A stretch of 64,000 nt of DNA from Acorus gramineus (Eukaryota > Streptophyta > Magnoliopsida > Acorales > Acoraceae): assembly GCA_030737835.1 (NCBI GenBank), contig CM060854.1:12348311-12412310 (forward strand), written 5' to 3'. Shown piece after piece: positions 48,401-60,165 of this stretch. A program made the translations under genes and the position numbers. The notes under the pieces are model-generated. The model ran no database searches. It saw only the letters and a list, made by a program, of their open reading frames with translations, and was not told the origin of the DNA. Positions within the stretch are counted from its first letter, which is position 1. Each line of letters begins with the position of its first letter.

Positions 48401-51400
48401 TCCAGTGGGTCGCTACATCGCCAACCCACTACACCCTCACCCTCACCCCTCAATGGGTGACATAGGATATTAGGACTGACTAGGCTGATGGTCGCCCTTG
48501 GTCCACCGATAGTCTCTCCTCCACTCCGTAGGCCGCTTGGCCTTCACCCACACTTCAGCACAGTCCGTCACAAATATCGGGAGGCGCCTACTGATGGGAG
48601 CCCTCGGAAGGGACGGCCTTTCTAACGCTGGGGCAGTCTCTACACGGATCCAACGAAGGGAACAGAACAGCCTATCCATCGCATATGATCCACTCGGATC
48701 CGCTGACAAACACATCTCTACAACTCTAATGCCTTGAATTCTTCAGAATTCCAACAGGGCACATAACCAGGATGCGGGGAAACATGCGTTATAATAATAA
48801 AGAGGTTGGAATATTAACGGGGAAAGAATCCTTGGGAGGGCAGCGTGAGGTCCCGATATAGGACATCCCGACAACCAAACAAGGAACACGGAGTACCCTA
48901 GCCCGGGTCTCAACGCTGTCCTCGCAAGGCCCCTCCCCTATAATATTCACTAAAACATGCTAACAATCATATGAACGCATTTGATTTAAGCAATTTAAAC
49001 TAGATGGGGACATGCATCGGTCGGGGCTTTCCTAGCATGGAAACATGATAACAGGGTGCATGGTTCTTATACGGGTCCTAAGGGTATAAGTCCCTAGCAT
49101 ACAAATCTAGGGTGGCATGCATACTACAGATTATCATGCTTACATAGTTTTCATATTAAACATGTTAATATTTACTATGGTGCCCCAGGGGAGGACGGTA
49201 CACGCCCAAGTGCATGTAACGCCTCCCTACTGGGTTGGATCGTCCCACTCACCGATAGTCGGGTCGTCGCGCGACCGTCCGTCAAGATCTGCAAGATAGG
49301 GTAATCAAATCGGTGAGTAAAATACACAATTAAACCCAAAAATATATTAAAATACACAACACTCGGACAAGCGTACATACGGCCTGTACGCACGCGAGCC
49401 CGAGCACCCCAACTCACTCCCGAACTCCCGGGCAGCCGCACGCACGGCCACCCGCCCCGGGCGCACAGCCGAGCCCCGGCCCGCGCCCCCAGACGCCTTG
49501 CCGAGCCCAGCCCGCACGCCCGGACACCCTGCCGAGACCTCCCGGGTGCACCGCGCGCTCACTGCGCCCCAGCGCAGCAACCTGCGCGCACACCCGCACA
49601 CCCCGCGTCCAGCGCCTCGACCCGCGCGCACTCCGCGCGCACCACCAACCTCTCCCTGCGCGCACCCCGCGCGCACCACCCGCTCGCATCACCCACTCGC
49701 ACCATCCGCTCGACCAGCCCCGCACCGGTGCACCCGCGCGCACTGCGCCCCAGCGCAGCGCCCCGCACGCGCACCCGCCCGCTCGCACCCACTGCTCACC
49801 TCACCGCGCGCACGCCTGCGCCTCTGCCCAGCGCCCCGCGCGCATGCTCCTGCACGGTGCTCAGCGCCCAGCGCCCCAGCGCCCAGCACCCAGCGCCCAG
49901 CACCCGGGACCCTCACCCAGCGCCCACGCGCACGCTCGGCAACACGCGCCCAGCGCGCCTGGCAGCACGCACCCAGCGTGCCTGCCAGCCTCCGCGCCGC
50001 TTGCCCGCGCTGCCTGCCTGCGCGCATCGCCGAGTGGCCCGAGCACCGCTCGCCTGCTGCCCGAGCACTGCCTGCCAGCTGCCCGCCTACCCATCGCGCC
50101 CAGGACGCCCCCTGCACCACCCGAGCGCACGCCCGCGCGCCCGGCCACCTGATGCGCTGCCTGCTGCGCCCGCTGCCATCCTGCCCGGGACAGACCACCA
50201 ACCTGTCCGAGCACCTCTACCACCAACCACCGGCCACCAATGGCCTCCGACCGCCTCCCAACCACCACCAACAGCCACCCACAGCCGCCGACCACCACCC
50301 AACCTCAAAACCACCCTCCTAACAAGCATCTAAGCCAAAAAAGAAGGAAAAAGAGCTTACCAAGGGAAGGAAGGGAAGTTCGGTTGCTCTCCGCGCACCG
50401 AAACACCTCTCCAAGGGTCTCCACCACCAAGACCTCTTCCCACCTCCGAAAGGGCTCAGATCTGAGGAGAAGAGAGGGCGGGAGAAAGGGCAAGACTCGC
50501 CGGAATTCGAATCCGAAAACACCGGGGTGTAGATCGGGACCGGATCTAACCTTTCTATGTTTTGGGTTTTAAGCTTCAAGCACCCTAGGTGGCTCAAAAG
50601 CAAGAAAAGGAGAGAGGGGGAGAGAGAAATCTCATTTGAGAAGATGATGAATAGTGAAGGGCAACTTTTCATCCCACTTAAATAAGTCAAACCCCATTTA
50701 GATTAGGGTAATCAAGATTAATTAGGGCTTAAGGCATGATTAGATGAGTTAAGTGGGTTTTGACTTGGGTCAACCCAACCACAAATAAAAACAAAAGGGG
50801 TTGACCAAGTCCATGGGCCCACTTTGACCAAGTCTACTCTCCCAATGACTTCTCGCTCGGTCAAAACCCGGATACGCCTCGGAACTGTGAAATTCTGAAA
50901 CGTTACCGGAATTCAATGAAATTTTCGTGAGTGGCTTAGAATGGCACCAGGACACATAATATGTAGTTAGATTTTCAATTGGAGCCCTCAATCTCAGGGC
51001 GATAGCTAACAGCCCGAAATTTTAGCGGTTCCGACCGAAAAACGAAAAAAATGAAAAACTGCCAGAATGGTCCAACGGTTACCAGAAGGTTAAAAGTGAC
51101 ACATATATAACAGTGAGAATGAGTTGAAGTCACGTTGCCGCGTGACCCATTTCGTTGTTCGTCCGTTCCCATAGTTATTGGGTCCGATTATGTAACGATG
51201 TTCAAAGACATCGTTGGGCAGTTATCTCGATGTAGATAATCCAGTAGTGTTGTGTGGACCAGTAATTCCGTGTCTCTTCGACAAACGGTATGGTCTCTCC
51301 CCAAAAGTCCCAAGAGTCTCCCTCCGGGAGTAAGGGTGAGGATGAGATTGGTCGCATCACCGCGTAACCTTGTTATCCATTGGGTTTCTACCCATGTTCT

Positions 51401-51430
51401 TCCTTAAAAGGAATATACATATTTTTTATT
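45431..51430 (+). mobile_element. Diverged gypsy LTR related to family A
   Basis: It starts TGTTATGAATGTGTCATTTG and shares the family-A order: GATCGGAGTCGCTAAAATTT, TTAGCTATC, AAATCTAACTGCATA, donor GGTAAGG (46064), acceptor TTTTGTAG ending at 46572, a 36-nt unit (46573-46608) and GTGAGTGG. Its first intron-like span is only 508 nt and has no CpG-rich block. Solo LTR copy 6 interrupts it at 47712. The 3' end was not found and the limit given is approximate. Confidence 0.6.
47712..51112 (-). mobile_element. Solo LTR, family A (copy 6), 3401 bp
   Basis: The ends are TGTTATATATGTGTCAC and GTGACA on the minus strand, flanked by perfect GTGAG at 47707-47711 and 51113-51117. G-quadruplex units are at 48240-48475, the CpG-rich block at about 49390-50190, the microexon candidate at 49253-49288 with intact AG and GT, and the donor for the first intron near 50355. 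It lies inside the diverged LTR that starts at 45431. Confidence 0.95.
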
Positions 51431-51703
51431 CGAAGTGGAGCATTGTTTGTTTTCCTTCTTTTATAATTGATTATTCTCTCTCAGCCATGCATGCATTTTT
51501 TTTGTAGTATGAATATAATTATGAATGATCCAATTGCTCACAAAATGATCCGTCTTTATACATCAAATTACATGTTTATTAAACCCCGTTTCTGTCATGT
51601 TCAATTTAATTTGAACAATAAAATTCTAGGTTTATATTTTTTTGGTGGGTATTTTACATCAAACTATTGGAGTTATGTCATGTGGCTGTAAGCATGTCAT
51701 GCT
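51431..51703. other. AT-rich remainder between nested LTRs
   Basis: It belongs either to the diverged LTR or to the copia 5' region. No domain was recognised. Confidence 0.4.
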
Positions 51704-54667
51704 TGTTATATATGTGTCACTTTTGGCCTATTGGCAACCATTGGAGCATTTTTAGCAGTTTTAAAATTTTTGAGTTTTTCGATCGGAACCGCATAATTTT
51801 GGACTGTTAGCTATCGTCCGAGTTAGAGGACTCCGATTGAAAATCTAACTGCATATTATGTGTCCTGGTGCCGTTTTAAGCCACTCATGAAAATTTCATC
51901 GAATTCCGGCATCGTTTTTGAAAATTTCACAGTTCCGGGGCGTATCCGGGTTTTTAAGTCGCGCACTATAAATAAGTGGGATCTAATTCCTGAGGTACTA
52001 TTCATCATCCCCGACCTTGCATTTTCTCTCTCCCCTCTCTCTTTTTCCTCACTTTCAAGCCCCTAGACCCCCTCAAAACTAAAAACCCAAAACACGAGAA
52101 GTGTAGATCGGGTCCCGATCTACACTCCGGTGTTTTCAAAACCCGATTCCGACGACTCTAGCCACTCCGACCACCTCTCTTTCTCCTCTGTTTTGGCCCG
52201 ATTCGAGGGCCGTGGTAGATCGGGGCGTAGGAGAGCTTTTGGGAAAGGTTCCGGCGCGCGGAGAGCCACCGGACGCCTCTTCCTCCCCTCGGTAAGCCTT
52301 CTTTCCCTCTTTTTCTTGCATAGATGTATGCTAGGGAGGTGGATCTAGGGTTGGGTGGTGGTCGGAGGCGGTGGGTGGCCGTCGGGGGCAGTGGGAGGCG
52401 GTCGGAGGCCGTTGGAGGCTTTCGGATGGTGGTGGAGGTGCTCGAGCAGTGGCAGGCCTTGTCCTCGGGCGCAGGCAGCAGCGGCAGCGGCTCAGGCAGC
52501 GCACATGCGGGGCGCGTGCGGGGATGCGCGCGTGCGTGCGCGGGTGTGCGTGCGCGCGGCGTGCGCGCGGTCGTGCTGGGCGCGCGGGACGGGCTGGCAG
52601 TGCAGGCGTGCTCGGGCTGGGGGCCTCAGGCAGCACAGGCAGCGAGCGCAGGGGCTGGCCGGTTGTGCGCGCGCGCGTGCGTGCGAGCGTGCGCGCGGGC
52701 GTGCGCTCAGGGGAGCTGGTCGTGTGGGTACCGTGTGCGAGGAGCTGAAGGCCAGGCGTGCGCGAGGGGGTGGCCGAAGGCAGTGCGCGCGGAAGGGTGT
52801 GCAGAGTGCGCGCGGAGGGCGCGGCGAGGCGACCGTGGTGCGCGCGAGGCGGCGGAGGTGCGCACGGGGTGAGCGCGGGGCGAGGTGCTGCGCGCAGGGG
52901 CCGTGCGGGGTGCTCGCGGGGCGGCGCGAGGTGTTCGAGGCGCGCGCGGGCTACTGCGGCGGCGCGCAGTGGACGCGCGGAGCCCCGGGGTTGGTGCGGT
53001 GGCGTGTCCAGGCGGCGGGCAGGGGCCGGCGGAGCGCGGGATGCGCGGGCTGAAGCACGGCGGTGCACCCGGGCGGTCGGGTGGCCGTGCGGGTGGTTGC
53101 CGGGGGTGTTGGGTGTTGATTTGGGGTTTTGGTGTATTTTTGTGTATTTAATAGTATTTGCGGATTTATACTTACCCAGTTAATACCTGTCTTGCAGATC
53201 TCGACGGACGGTCGCGCGTCGACCCGATTTCCGGTGAGTGGGACAACCCAACCCAGTTTGGGAGGCGTTACATGCTTTGGGCGTGTACCGATCTCCCCTG
53301 GGGCGTATAGTTTGTATTAATTATTGCAATTATAACCCATGTAAGCATGATGTGTGTGTAGAATTGCATGCCACCCTAGATTGTGTGTTAGGGACTTGCA
53401 CCCTTAGGATTGTGCATGAGCCATGCATCCTGCCTCCCCGTTATCATGCTAGGAAAACCCGACCTGTGCATGCGTCCTATTAGTTTGATTTATTTAATTA
53501 AATGCAAACTGCGATATAAATATTAGCATGCCTTGGGAATATAGGGGGCCTTGCGAGGTTAACATTGAGACCCGGGTTAGGGTACTCCGTGTTCCTCGTT
53601 TGGTTGTCGGATGTCCTACATCGGGACCTCAGGTTACCCTCCCAAGGTCTCTATTTCCCCTTTATGTCATATTTATTTCCCCGCATCCTGGTTATGCGCG
53701 CTGGTGGAATTCTGAGGAATTCAAGACATTAGAGTTGTAGAGATGTGCTGTCAGCGGATCCGAGTGGATCATATGCGATGGATAGGCTGTTCTGTTCCCT
53801 TCGTCGGATCCTGTTAGAGACTACCTCAGCGTTAGACAGGTTGTCCCGTGCAGGGGCTCCCATTAGTAGGCGCCTCCTGTTTTGGATAAGGACTGTGCTG
53901 AACATGGGAGTGGCCAAACGACCTACGGAGTGAGGAGAGACTATCGGTGGACCAAGGGTGACCAACAGCCTAGTCAGTCCCAAGAGCCTATGTCACCTGC
54001 TAAGGGTGAGGGTGAGGGTATGGTGGGCCGGCGATGCGACGACCCACAGGATTATGTATGAATGATTATTAACCCGCTAAGTCCCAACATCCTAGGTCAC
54101 CTGTTGAGGGTGAGGGTGAGGGTATGGGGTTCGGCGATGTAACGAACCCCCGGATTTGAGATATTATGCCACTTGTGGCTTATGGTTTGATTAAATGTGG
54201 TTAATATGAACTGTATGCATGGGTTGTGCTATTCACTGAGCGTGTGGCTCACCCCTCGCATATTGTCTTTTTCAGTGATCTCTGAGGGAGGAGCTTCCCG
54301 AGCGACTACACCAGTAGAGGAGTAGCGCCGCGTCCCACGAGTTTTGAGGCCATCAGCACCCTTCTTTCAGTTGTATGTATATACTCTGTGCTTGGGCACC
54401 TAGTTGGATTATGTATGGATTTTATTTGTGTATATATGTAGACATGTTGGTTCTCACAGGACATACGATTATGTATCTAGTCTGTAGTATATTTTGATTA
54501 CAGACTCAGTCTTTTTAGCTTCCGCATTTGGTGTATATATTATGTCAGCCCTGCTTTTATCTGTGTTGTCCTTTTTAGTGATTGTTGTGGTATATTGTTG
54601 ATTTCCTGTTACTGATATCATATATACACTTGCCGCGTCCCGGGGACGGCCGCCCTGGGGCGTGACA
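51704..54667 (+). mobile_element. Solo LTR, family A (copy 7), 2964 bp
   Basis: It starts TGTTATATATGTGTCAC and ends CCTGGGGCGTGACA, with perfect ATGCT at 51699-51703 and 54668-54672. It is the closest relative of the copy at 41207. TATAAATAAG is at 51967, the 27-nt palindrome at 52100-52126, and the CpG-rich block at about 52490-53100. Candidate introns are 52292-53197 and 53234-54275, and G-quadruplex units are at 53975-54160. Confidence 0.95.
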
Positions 54668-54672
54668 ATGCT

Positions 54673-55693
54673 AGTTCTATTTATATGGCTAATTGTATAT
54701 GTTTATCTTATGTGAATAGAATCTCCTACACGTAAAACTATTTGACATTTATACGGATGAATAGAACTATCTAATATGGAAATTAATGTTATATAATTGA
54801 GTTTCTTATTCGTTTAATTTTATTTTGCTATAAAAGATCTATGGACTCCATGCCCTTAATCTCCAGGCTTACAAATAATATGTGGCAAGTAATTAAATTC
54901 TTTGTGCTCTTATTCCTATTGTTTCTCTTGAGGCTATTATGTTGCTAAATGATTTATTAAATTTATATGATATCAAAGGATATGCTTGCAAATAATTTAT
55001 TTTTTGTGGTAATTAAATTACTGTACGCTTCATTTTCTCTTATGCTTGCAAATAACTTGGTTGCATCATCTTTGCATGATATGGATTATATATATATTAG
55101 CTGGTGGAATAGCATGTCCATGATGGTGGAAAGTCAAATTTGTCTTGGTATTATATTTTATACACTAATTCAATTTATCTAGATGTCTCATTCTTAATAA
55201 AATATCATGTATTCGGATACATCAAGGCTGAGTTCTTTTCTTTCAATTCCTTGCAAGCCTATATTTATGGATACTTGATGAGATATCCAACTTGATGTTA
55301 CAAAGAAAATCATGTTCCTGTATGACGATGAAAAAAAAATTATTACATAGATCTTTGAAGGACCATACAAAAAGAAAAATTATGATTCATACTCGGACCA
55401 TACAAAAGAAATGAAATTTTTTTGGATCCTTTTAAGGACCATAAAAAAAAAAATTATGATCACATGTATCATTCAAAGATCATGTAAAAGATATGATTAA
55501 AAGTGTTCTTGAAGGACTACATACAATTTTCTTATCCTGAAGGATTATATAAAATTCATGGTTATTTGGATCCTTGTAGGACAATACAAAAGTTATGAAA
55601 CTTTTATGAAATTTTTTTATCCCTAAAAAAAATACACAAATCATGGCTACTTGTGTCCTTGTAGGACCATAAAAAAAAAGAAAGGGATTCATG
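54673..55693. other. AT-rich copia-internal stretch with degenerate repeats
   Basis: From about 55345 to the next insertion, units such as GAAGGACCATACAAAA, CTTGTAGGACAATACAAAA and CTTGTAGGACCATAAAAA recur every few dozen bases with much variation. No gag or protease motif was recognised. Confidence 0.45.
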
Positions 55694-56083
55694 TGTCACG
55701 CCCCAGGGCGGCCAACCCAGGGACGCGGCAAGTGTATATATCATATCAGAAGCCTACACAGGAGATCAATAATATACCATACACAGACAACTAGAATGAC
55801 ACACATGCAACAAAAAAGCTGACATGATATATATACACCAAATGCGGAAGCTAAAACTGAGTCTGTAACTCAAAACATATTACAGACCCGATACTCAATC
55901 ATATGTCCTGTGAGAGCCAATATACATAGTAACAACTGAACATCTACAAACACGTGCCAAGCACGGAAATCAAATACATACAGACAAGGAAAGGGATGCT
56001 GATAACCTCTGGCACTCGCGGAACGTGGCGCTGCTCCGCTACTGAAGGAATCCCTCGGAAAGCTCCAACTGCTGCTCCGGCTC
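55694..56083 (-). mobile_element. Truncated 3' LTR of copy 8
   Basis: It differs from the same part of the 5' LTR by about eight substitutions and one small indel in 390 bp, counted by eye. It begins TGTCACGCCCCAGG on the plus strand and breaks at about 56083, where gag starts. Confidence 0.85.
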
Positions 56084-56826
56084 ACCCAGGCTGGAGCGAA
56101 CCTGGAAAGGCTCGTGAAGCGCGTAGAGTAGTCAGCGACGGACATAGTGCCCTGAGTCAGCTGCTCAAACTCCCGCTCCACTAGCTGCCGCGCCGAGAAC
56201 GGGAAATACTCCTCCAAGAAATGCCCCTGGAAACCCGCCCATGTGAGCCGCGCCACTCCCTCTGGAATGTCCACCACTCGGGTAGCCCACCAGTCGGCGG
56301 CGTCACCCTTCAACATAAAGGTGGCCAGAGAGACTCGCTGGCGATCGGTGCAAAGCATGGCCGCGAAGATCACATCCACCTCCCTCAACCAACGCTCTGG
56401 CGCAAGTGGATCTGCCGACTGCCCATGAAACTCGGGAGGATGGAGCTTCAGAAAGGCGTTGAGGCCGCTCTGCTGCACTCGCGCTGCCGCCTCTAGCTCC
56501 TCCTCCCTCTGCAGGGGATCCTCAACTCCTACTGCCGGAACTGCCACAGGAACTGGGGGTACATCAGGTACCACAGGCGGATCTGCCGCCAAGGGGACCT
56601 GCGGAACTGCCTCGCGGGTCACCCTCAGCTCCCGAATCTCTCTAGCCTGCTCTGCCAACATCCTCGTCTGTGTCTCCACCAAATCAGCCAACCGAGCGAA
56701 AGCACGCTCCCAAGCAGGTGGCTCCTGCGTCAAGGGCTCTCCGGTAGCATCCTCGTCTCTGGTAGGTCCGGAAACCTCCAAAGACCGAGAGGGACCTCGT
56801 CCGCGCCGTCCTCTGCGAGGAGGCAT
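55870..56826 (-). CDS. Truncated gag fused to LTR sequence, 318 codons
   Basis: Gag forms the particle core of the retrotransposon. The frame opens with ATG (MPPRRGRRGRGPSRS) about 100 bp after the PBS, which fits the normal gag start. An N-terminal coiled-coil-like stretch (ERAFARLADLVETQTRMLAE) is followed by the retrotransposon gag domain: FLKLHPPEFHG, ATFMLKGDAADWW, FQGHFLEEYFP, SVADYSTRFTSLSRFAP. At about codon 247 the sequence switches to the end of the LTR, and some 70 unrelated codons follow to a stop at 55870. The zinc knuckle is lost. No internal stop occurs, so the copy is young. The gag style is that of Del/Tekay-like chromoviruses; the lineage is an inference. Confidence 0.85.
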   Translation of the reverse strand: MPPRRGRRGRGPSRSLEVSGPTRDEDATGEPLTQEPPAWERAFARLADLVETQTRMLAEQAREIRELRVTREAVPQVPLAADPPVVPDVPPVPVAVPAVGVEDPLQREEELEAAARVQQSGLNAFLKLHPPEFHGQSADPLAPERWLREVDVIFAAMLCTDRQRVSLATFMLKGDAADWWATRVVDIPEGVARLTWAGFQGHFLEEYFPFSARQLVEREFEQLTQGTMSVADYSTRFTSLSRFAPAWVSRSSSWSFPRDSFSSGAAPRSASARGYQHPFPCLYVFDFRAWHVFVDVQLLLCILALTGHMIEYRVCNMF

Positions 56827-56927
56827 ATCAGCACCCTAAGAAAACCAGACACTAGGATCAGAATACTCATATCGAAATCCTAGGACTCATCTCTACGAAA
56901 GGAAGACTATTGGCTCTGACAGGACCA

Positions 56928-56940
56928 GGCTCTGATACCA
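56928..56940 (-). other. Primer-binding site, tRNA-iMet type
   Basis: TGGTATCAGAGCC on the minus strand, six bases after the LTR end GTGACA. It is complementary to initiator tRNA-Met and marks the 5' LTR boundary at 56947. Confidence 0.9.
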
Positions 56941-56946
56941 ACTTTT

Positions 56947-59900
56947 TGTCACGCCCCAGGGCGGCCAACCCAGGGACGCGGCAAGTGTATATATCATATC
57001 AGAAGCCAACACAGGAGATCAATAATATATCATACACAGACAACTAGAATGACACACATGCAACAAAAGAACTGACATGATATATATACACCAAATGCGG
57101 AAGCTAAAACTGAGTCTGTAATCCAAAACATATTACAGACTCGATACACAATCATATGTCCTGTGAGAGCCAATATACATAGTAACAACTGAACATCTAC
57201 AAACACGTGCCAAGCACGGAAATCAAATACATACAGACAAGAAGGGATGCTGATAACCTCTGGCACTCGCGGAACGTGGCGCTGCTCCGCTACTGAAGGA
57301 ATCCCTCGGAAAGCTCCAACTGCTGCTCCGGCTCTAGCTCAGGCTCAGTGACCACTGGGGAAAAACATATGCGAGGGGTGAGCCACACGCTCAGTGAATA
57401 GCACAACCCATGCATCACAGACAATATTTACCACAATTCCATTATTTATCCAGCCTCTAAGACATAACATGATCCAGTGGTTCGTACTTCGCCGAACCAC
57501 CACACCCTCACCCTCACCCATCAATGGGTGACATAGGCTATTGGGACTGATAATCATCCATTCACATATCCAGTAGGTCGCTCATCGCCAACCCACTACA
57601 CCCTCACCCTCACCCTACCACGGGTGACATAGGATTTTGGGACTGACTAGGCTGTTGGTCACCCTTGGTCCACCGATAGTCTCTCCTCCACTCCGTAGGC
57701 CGCCTGGTCTACTCCCACGTTCAGCACAGTCCGTCACCAAATCAGGAGGTGCCTACTAATGAGAGCCCTCTGTCAGGAAGGCCCTGTCTAACGCTGGGGT
57801 AGTCTCTACCGGATCCAACGAAGGGAACAGAACAGCCTAACCATACGCATATGATCCACTCGGATCCGCCGACAACACATCTCTACGACTCAAATGTCAT
57901 GAACTCTTCAGAGTTCCTCCAGCGCGCATAACCAAGATGCGGGGAAACAAGTACAATCAAAAGCAGTGTTGGAATATCACTGGGGGAAAGAAACTCGGGA
58001 GGGCGGCGTGAGTTCCCGATATAGGATACCCCGACAACCAAACAAGGAACACGGAGTACCCTAACACGGGTCTCACCGCTGTCCTCGCAAGGCCCCTCCC
58101 CTATAATATTCACTACTCATGCTAATAATTATACCAAACATACAACATTACTTATAATATTATTGGGACTAGAAACCTTGGGAGAGCAGCATGAGGTCCC
58201 GATACAGGACATCCCGACAACCAAACAAGGAACACGGAGTACCCTAACACGGGTCTCACCGCTGTCCTCGCAAGGCTCCTCCCGATAATATTACCTAAGG
58301 CATGCGATTTAACATACACTAGCATTTAATTTAATAAATAAACTAGTAGGACGCATGCATAGGCCGAGGTTTCCTAGCATGAAAACAGGGGGCATGGTGC
58401 ATGGCTCTTACACCTATCCTATGGGTGCAAGTCCCTAACATAAAAGCCTAGGGTAGCATGCATTCTACATTTAACATCATGCTCACATGCAATACATATT
58501 ATTACAGGTTAATATTATCCACGGTGCCCCAGGAGAGGTCGGTATACGCCCAAGTGCGTATAACCCCTCTCTACTGGGTTGGATTGTCCCACTCACCGGA
58601 ACTCGGATCAACGCGCGACCGTCCGTCGAGATCTGCAAGACAGGGTATTATTAGGTAAGTATAAATCCACAAATATTATTAAATACACAAATAAATACCC
58701 AAAACCCACAACAAACACCTAACACTGGGGCAAACGTGCACGCGACCCGCACGCACGTTAGCCCGAGCACTCCGGCAACCACCCACACGGCCACCCGACC
58801 GCCCGGGTGCACCGCCGCGCTTCAGCCCGCGCACCCCGCACGCTTCGCGCCGGCCCGCGAGCACCCCGCGCGCCCCCGCGCGCAGCGCCTCGCCCCGCGC
58901 GCACCCCGCGCGCACCTCCGCCACCTTGCCGCACCTCGCGCGCACCTCGCACGCACCTCCGCCACCTTGCCGCACCTCGCGCGCACCTCGCACGCACCTC
59001 GCCTGCCCCGCTGCGCCTCGCGCACACCTCGCACGCACCTCCACGGCCTCGCCGCGCACTCCGCGCACCGCCACGGCCTCGCCGCGCCCTCCGCGCGCAC
59101 CCTGCACTCGGCCACCACCTCGCGCACGCACCTCCGCTGCCTCAACCACCACCTCGCGCACGCACCTCCACTGCCTCAGCCACCACCTCGCGCACCAGCC
59201 CGCCCAGCACCAGCCGCCCAGCACCTGCCGCACGAACAGCCCCGCACACAGCCACCCGAGCAGCTCCCCGCACCAGACCCGCGCGCACCTCGCGCGCGCG
59301 CCGCGCGTACGCACGCCCGCGCACGCACGCGCGCATGCCCGCGCGCGCCCGGCCTGCGCGCCGCCTGGGTCGCTGCCGCTGCTGCCTGCTGCCCGGAACG
59401 GGTCAGCCCCTGCTCGAGCGCCTCAAACGCCCCTCCCACGACCGCCGACCACCTCCGACCATCTCCAACCACCCTCCGACGACCCCCACTGCCGCCGACC
59501 ACCCCCAAACACAAACCCCCCCCCCCCCCAGCAATCATCTAAGCAAGAAAAAGGAGGAAAAGAAGCTTACCGAGGGGGAGGAAGGGGTGACCGGGTGCTC
59601 TCCGCGCGCCGAAACCTTTCCCAAAGGCTCTCTTACGCCCCGATCTACCACGGCCCTCGAAATGGCCCGAATCAGAGGACAAAGAGAGGGGGACGGAGTG
59701 GCTAGAGTCGTCGGAATCGGGTTTTGAAGACACCGGAGTGTAGATCGGGACCCGATCTACACTTCCCGTGCTTTAGGTTTTTGATTTTGAGGGGTGTAGG
59801 GGGCTCAAACGGAAGAAAAACGGAGGAGAGGAGAGAGAGGGATCAAGTCGGGAAGACGATGAATAGTAACACTCGATTTTAAATTCCATTCATATCACAA

Positions 59901-60160
59901 GTCACTTAAAAACCCGGATACGCCCCGGAACTGTGAAATTTTTGCAAACGATGCCAGAATTCAATGAAATTTTCGTGAGAGGTCTAAAATGGCACCAGGA
60001 CACCAAATATGCAGTTAGATTTCCAATCGGAGTCCTCTAGCTCAGGACGATAGCTAACAGTCCAAAAATTAGCGGTTCCGATCGAAAACCCTAAAAATTT
60101 TTAAAACTGCCAGGGCGCTCTAACGGTTACTAGCAGGCTAAAAGTGACACATATATAACA
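56947..60160 (-). mobile_element. 5' LTR of copy 8, 3214 bp
   Basis: Complete family-A LTR. It has two copies of the TTGTTTGGTTGTCGGG module (about 57990-58110 and 58170-58290), G-quadruplex units at 57475-57640, the microexon candidate at 58597-58632, a CpG-rich block at about 58730-59470 and the 27-nt palindrome at 59737-59763. The donor near 59570 reads CTCG|GTAAGC. Confidence 0.95.
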
Positions 60161-60165
60161 TCATG

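Larger units (their letters stand above)
55694..60160 (-). mobile_element. Internally deleted family-A element (copy 8) with LTR, PBS and gag
   Basis: It is flanked by perfect TCATG at 55689-55693 and 60161-60165. In minus-strand order: complete 5' LTR (60160-56947), PBS, gag, then a direct jump into the last 390 bp of the 3' LTR. Protease, RT, RNase H, integrase and most of the 3' LTR are missing. It is the only family-A copy here with internal sequence, and it shows that the solo LTRs belong to a Ty3-gypsy element. Confidence 0.95.
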
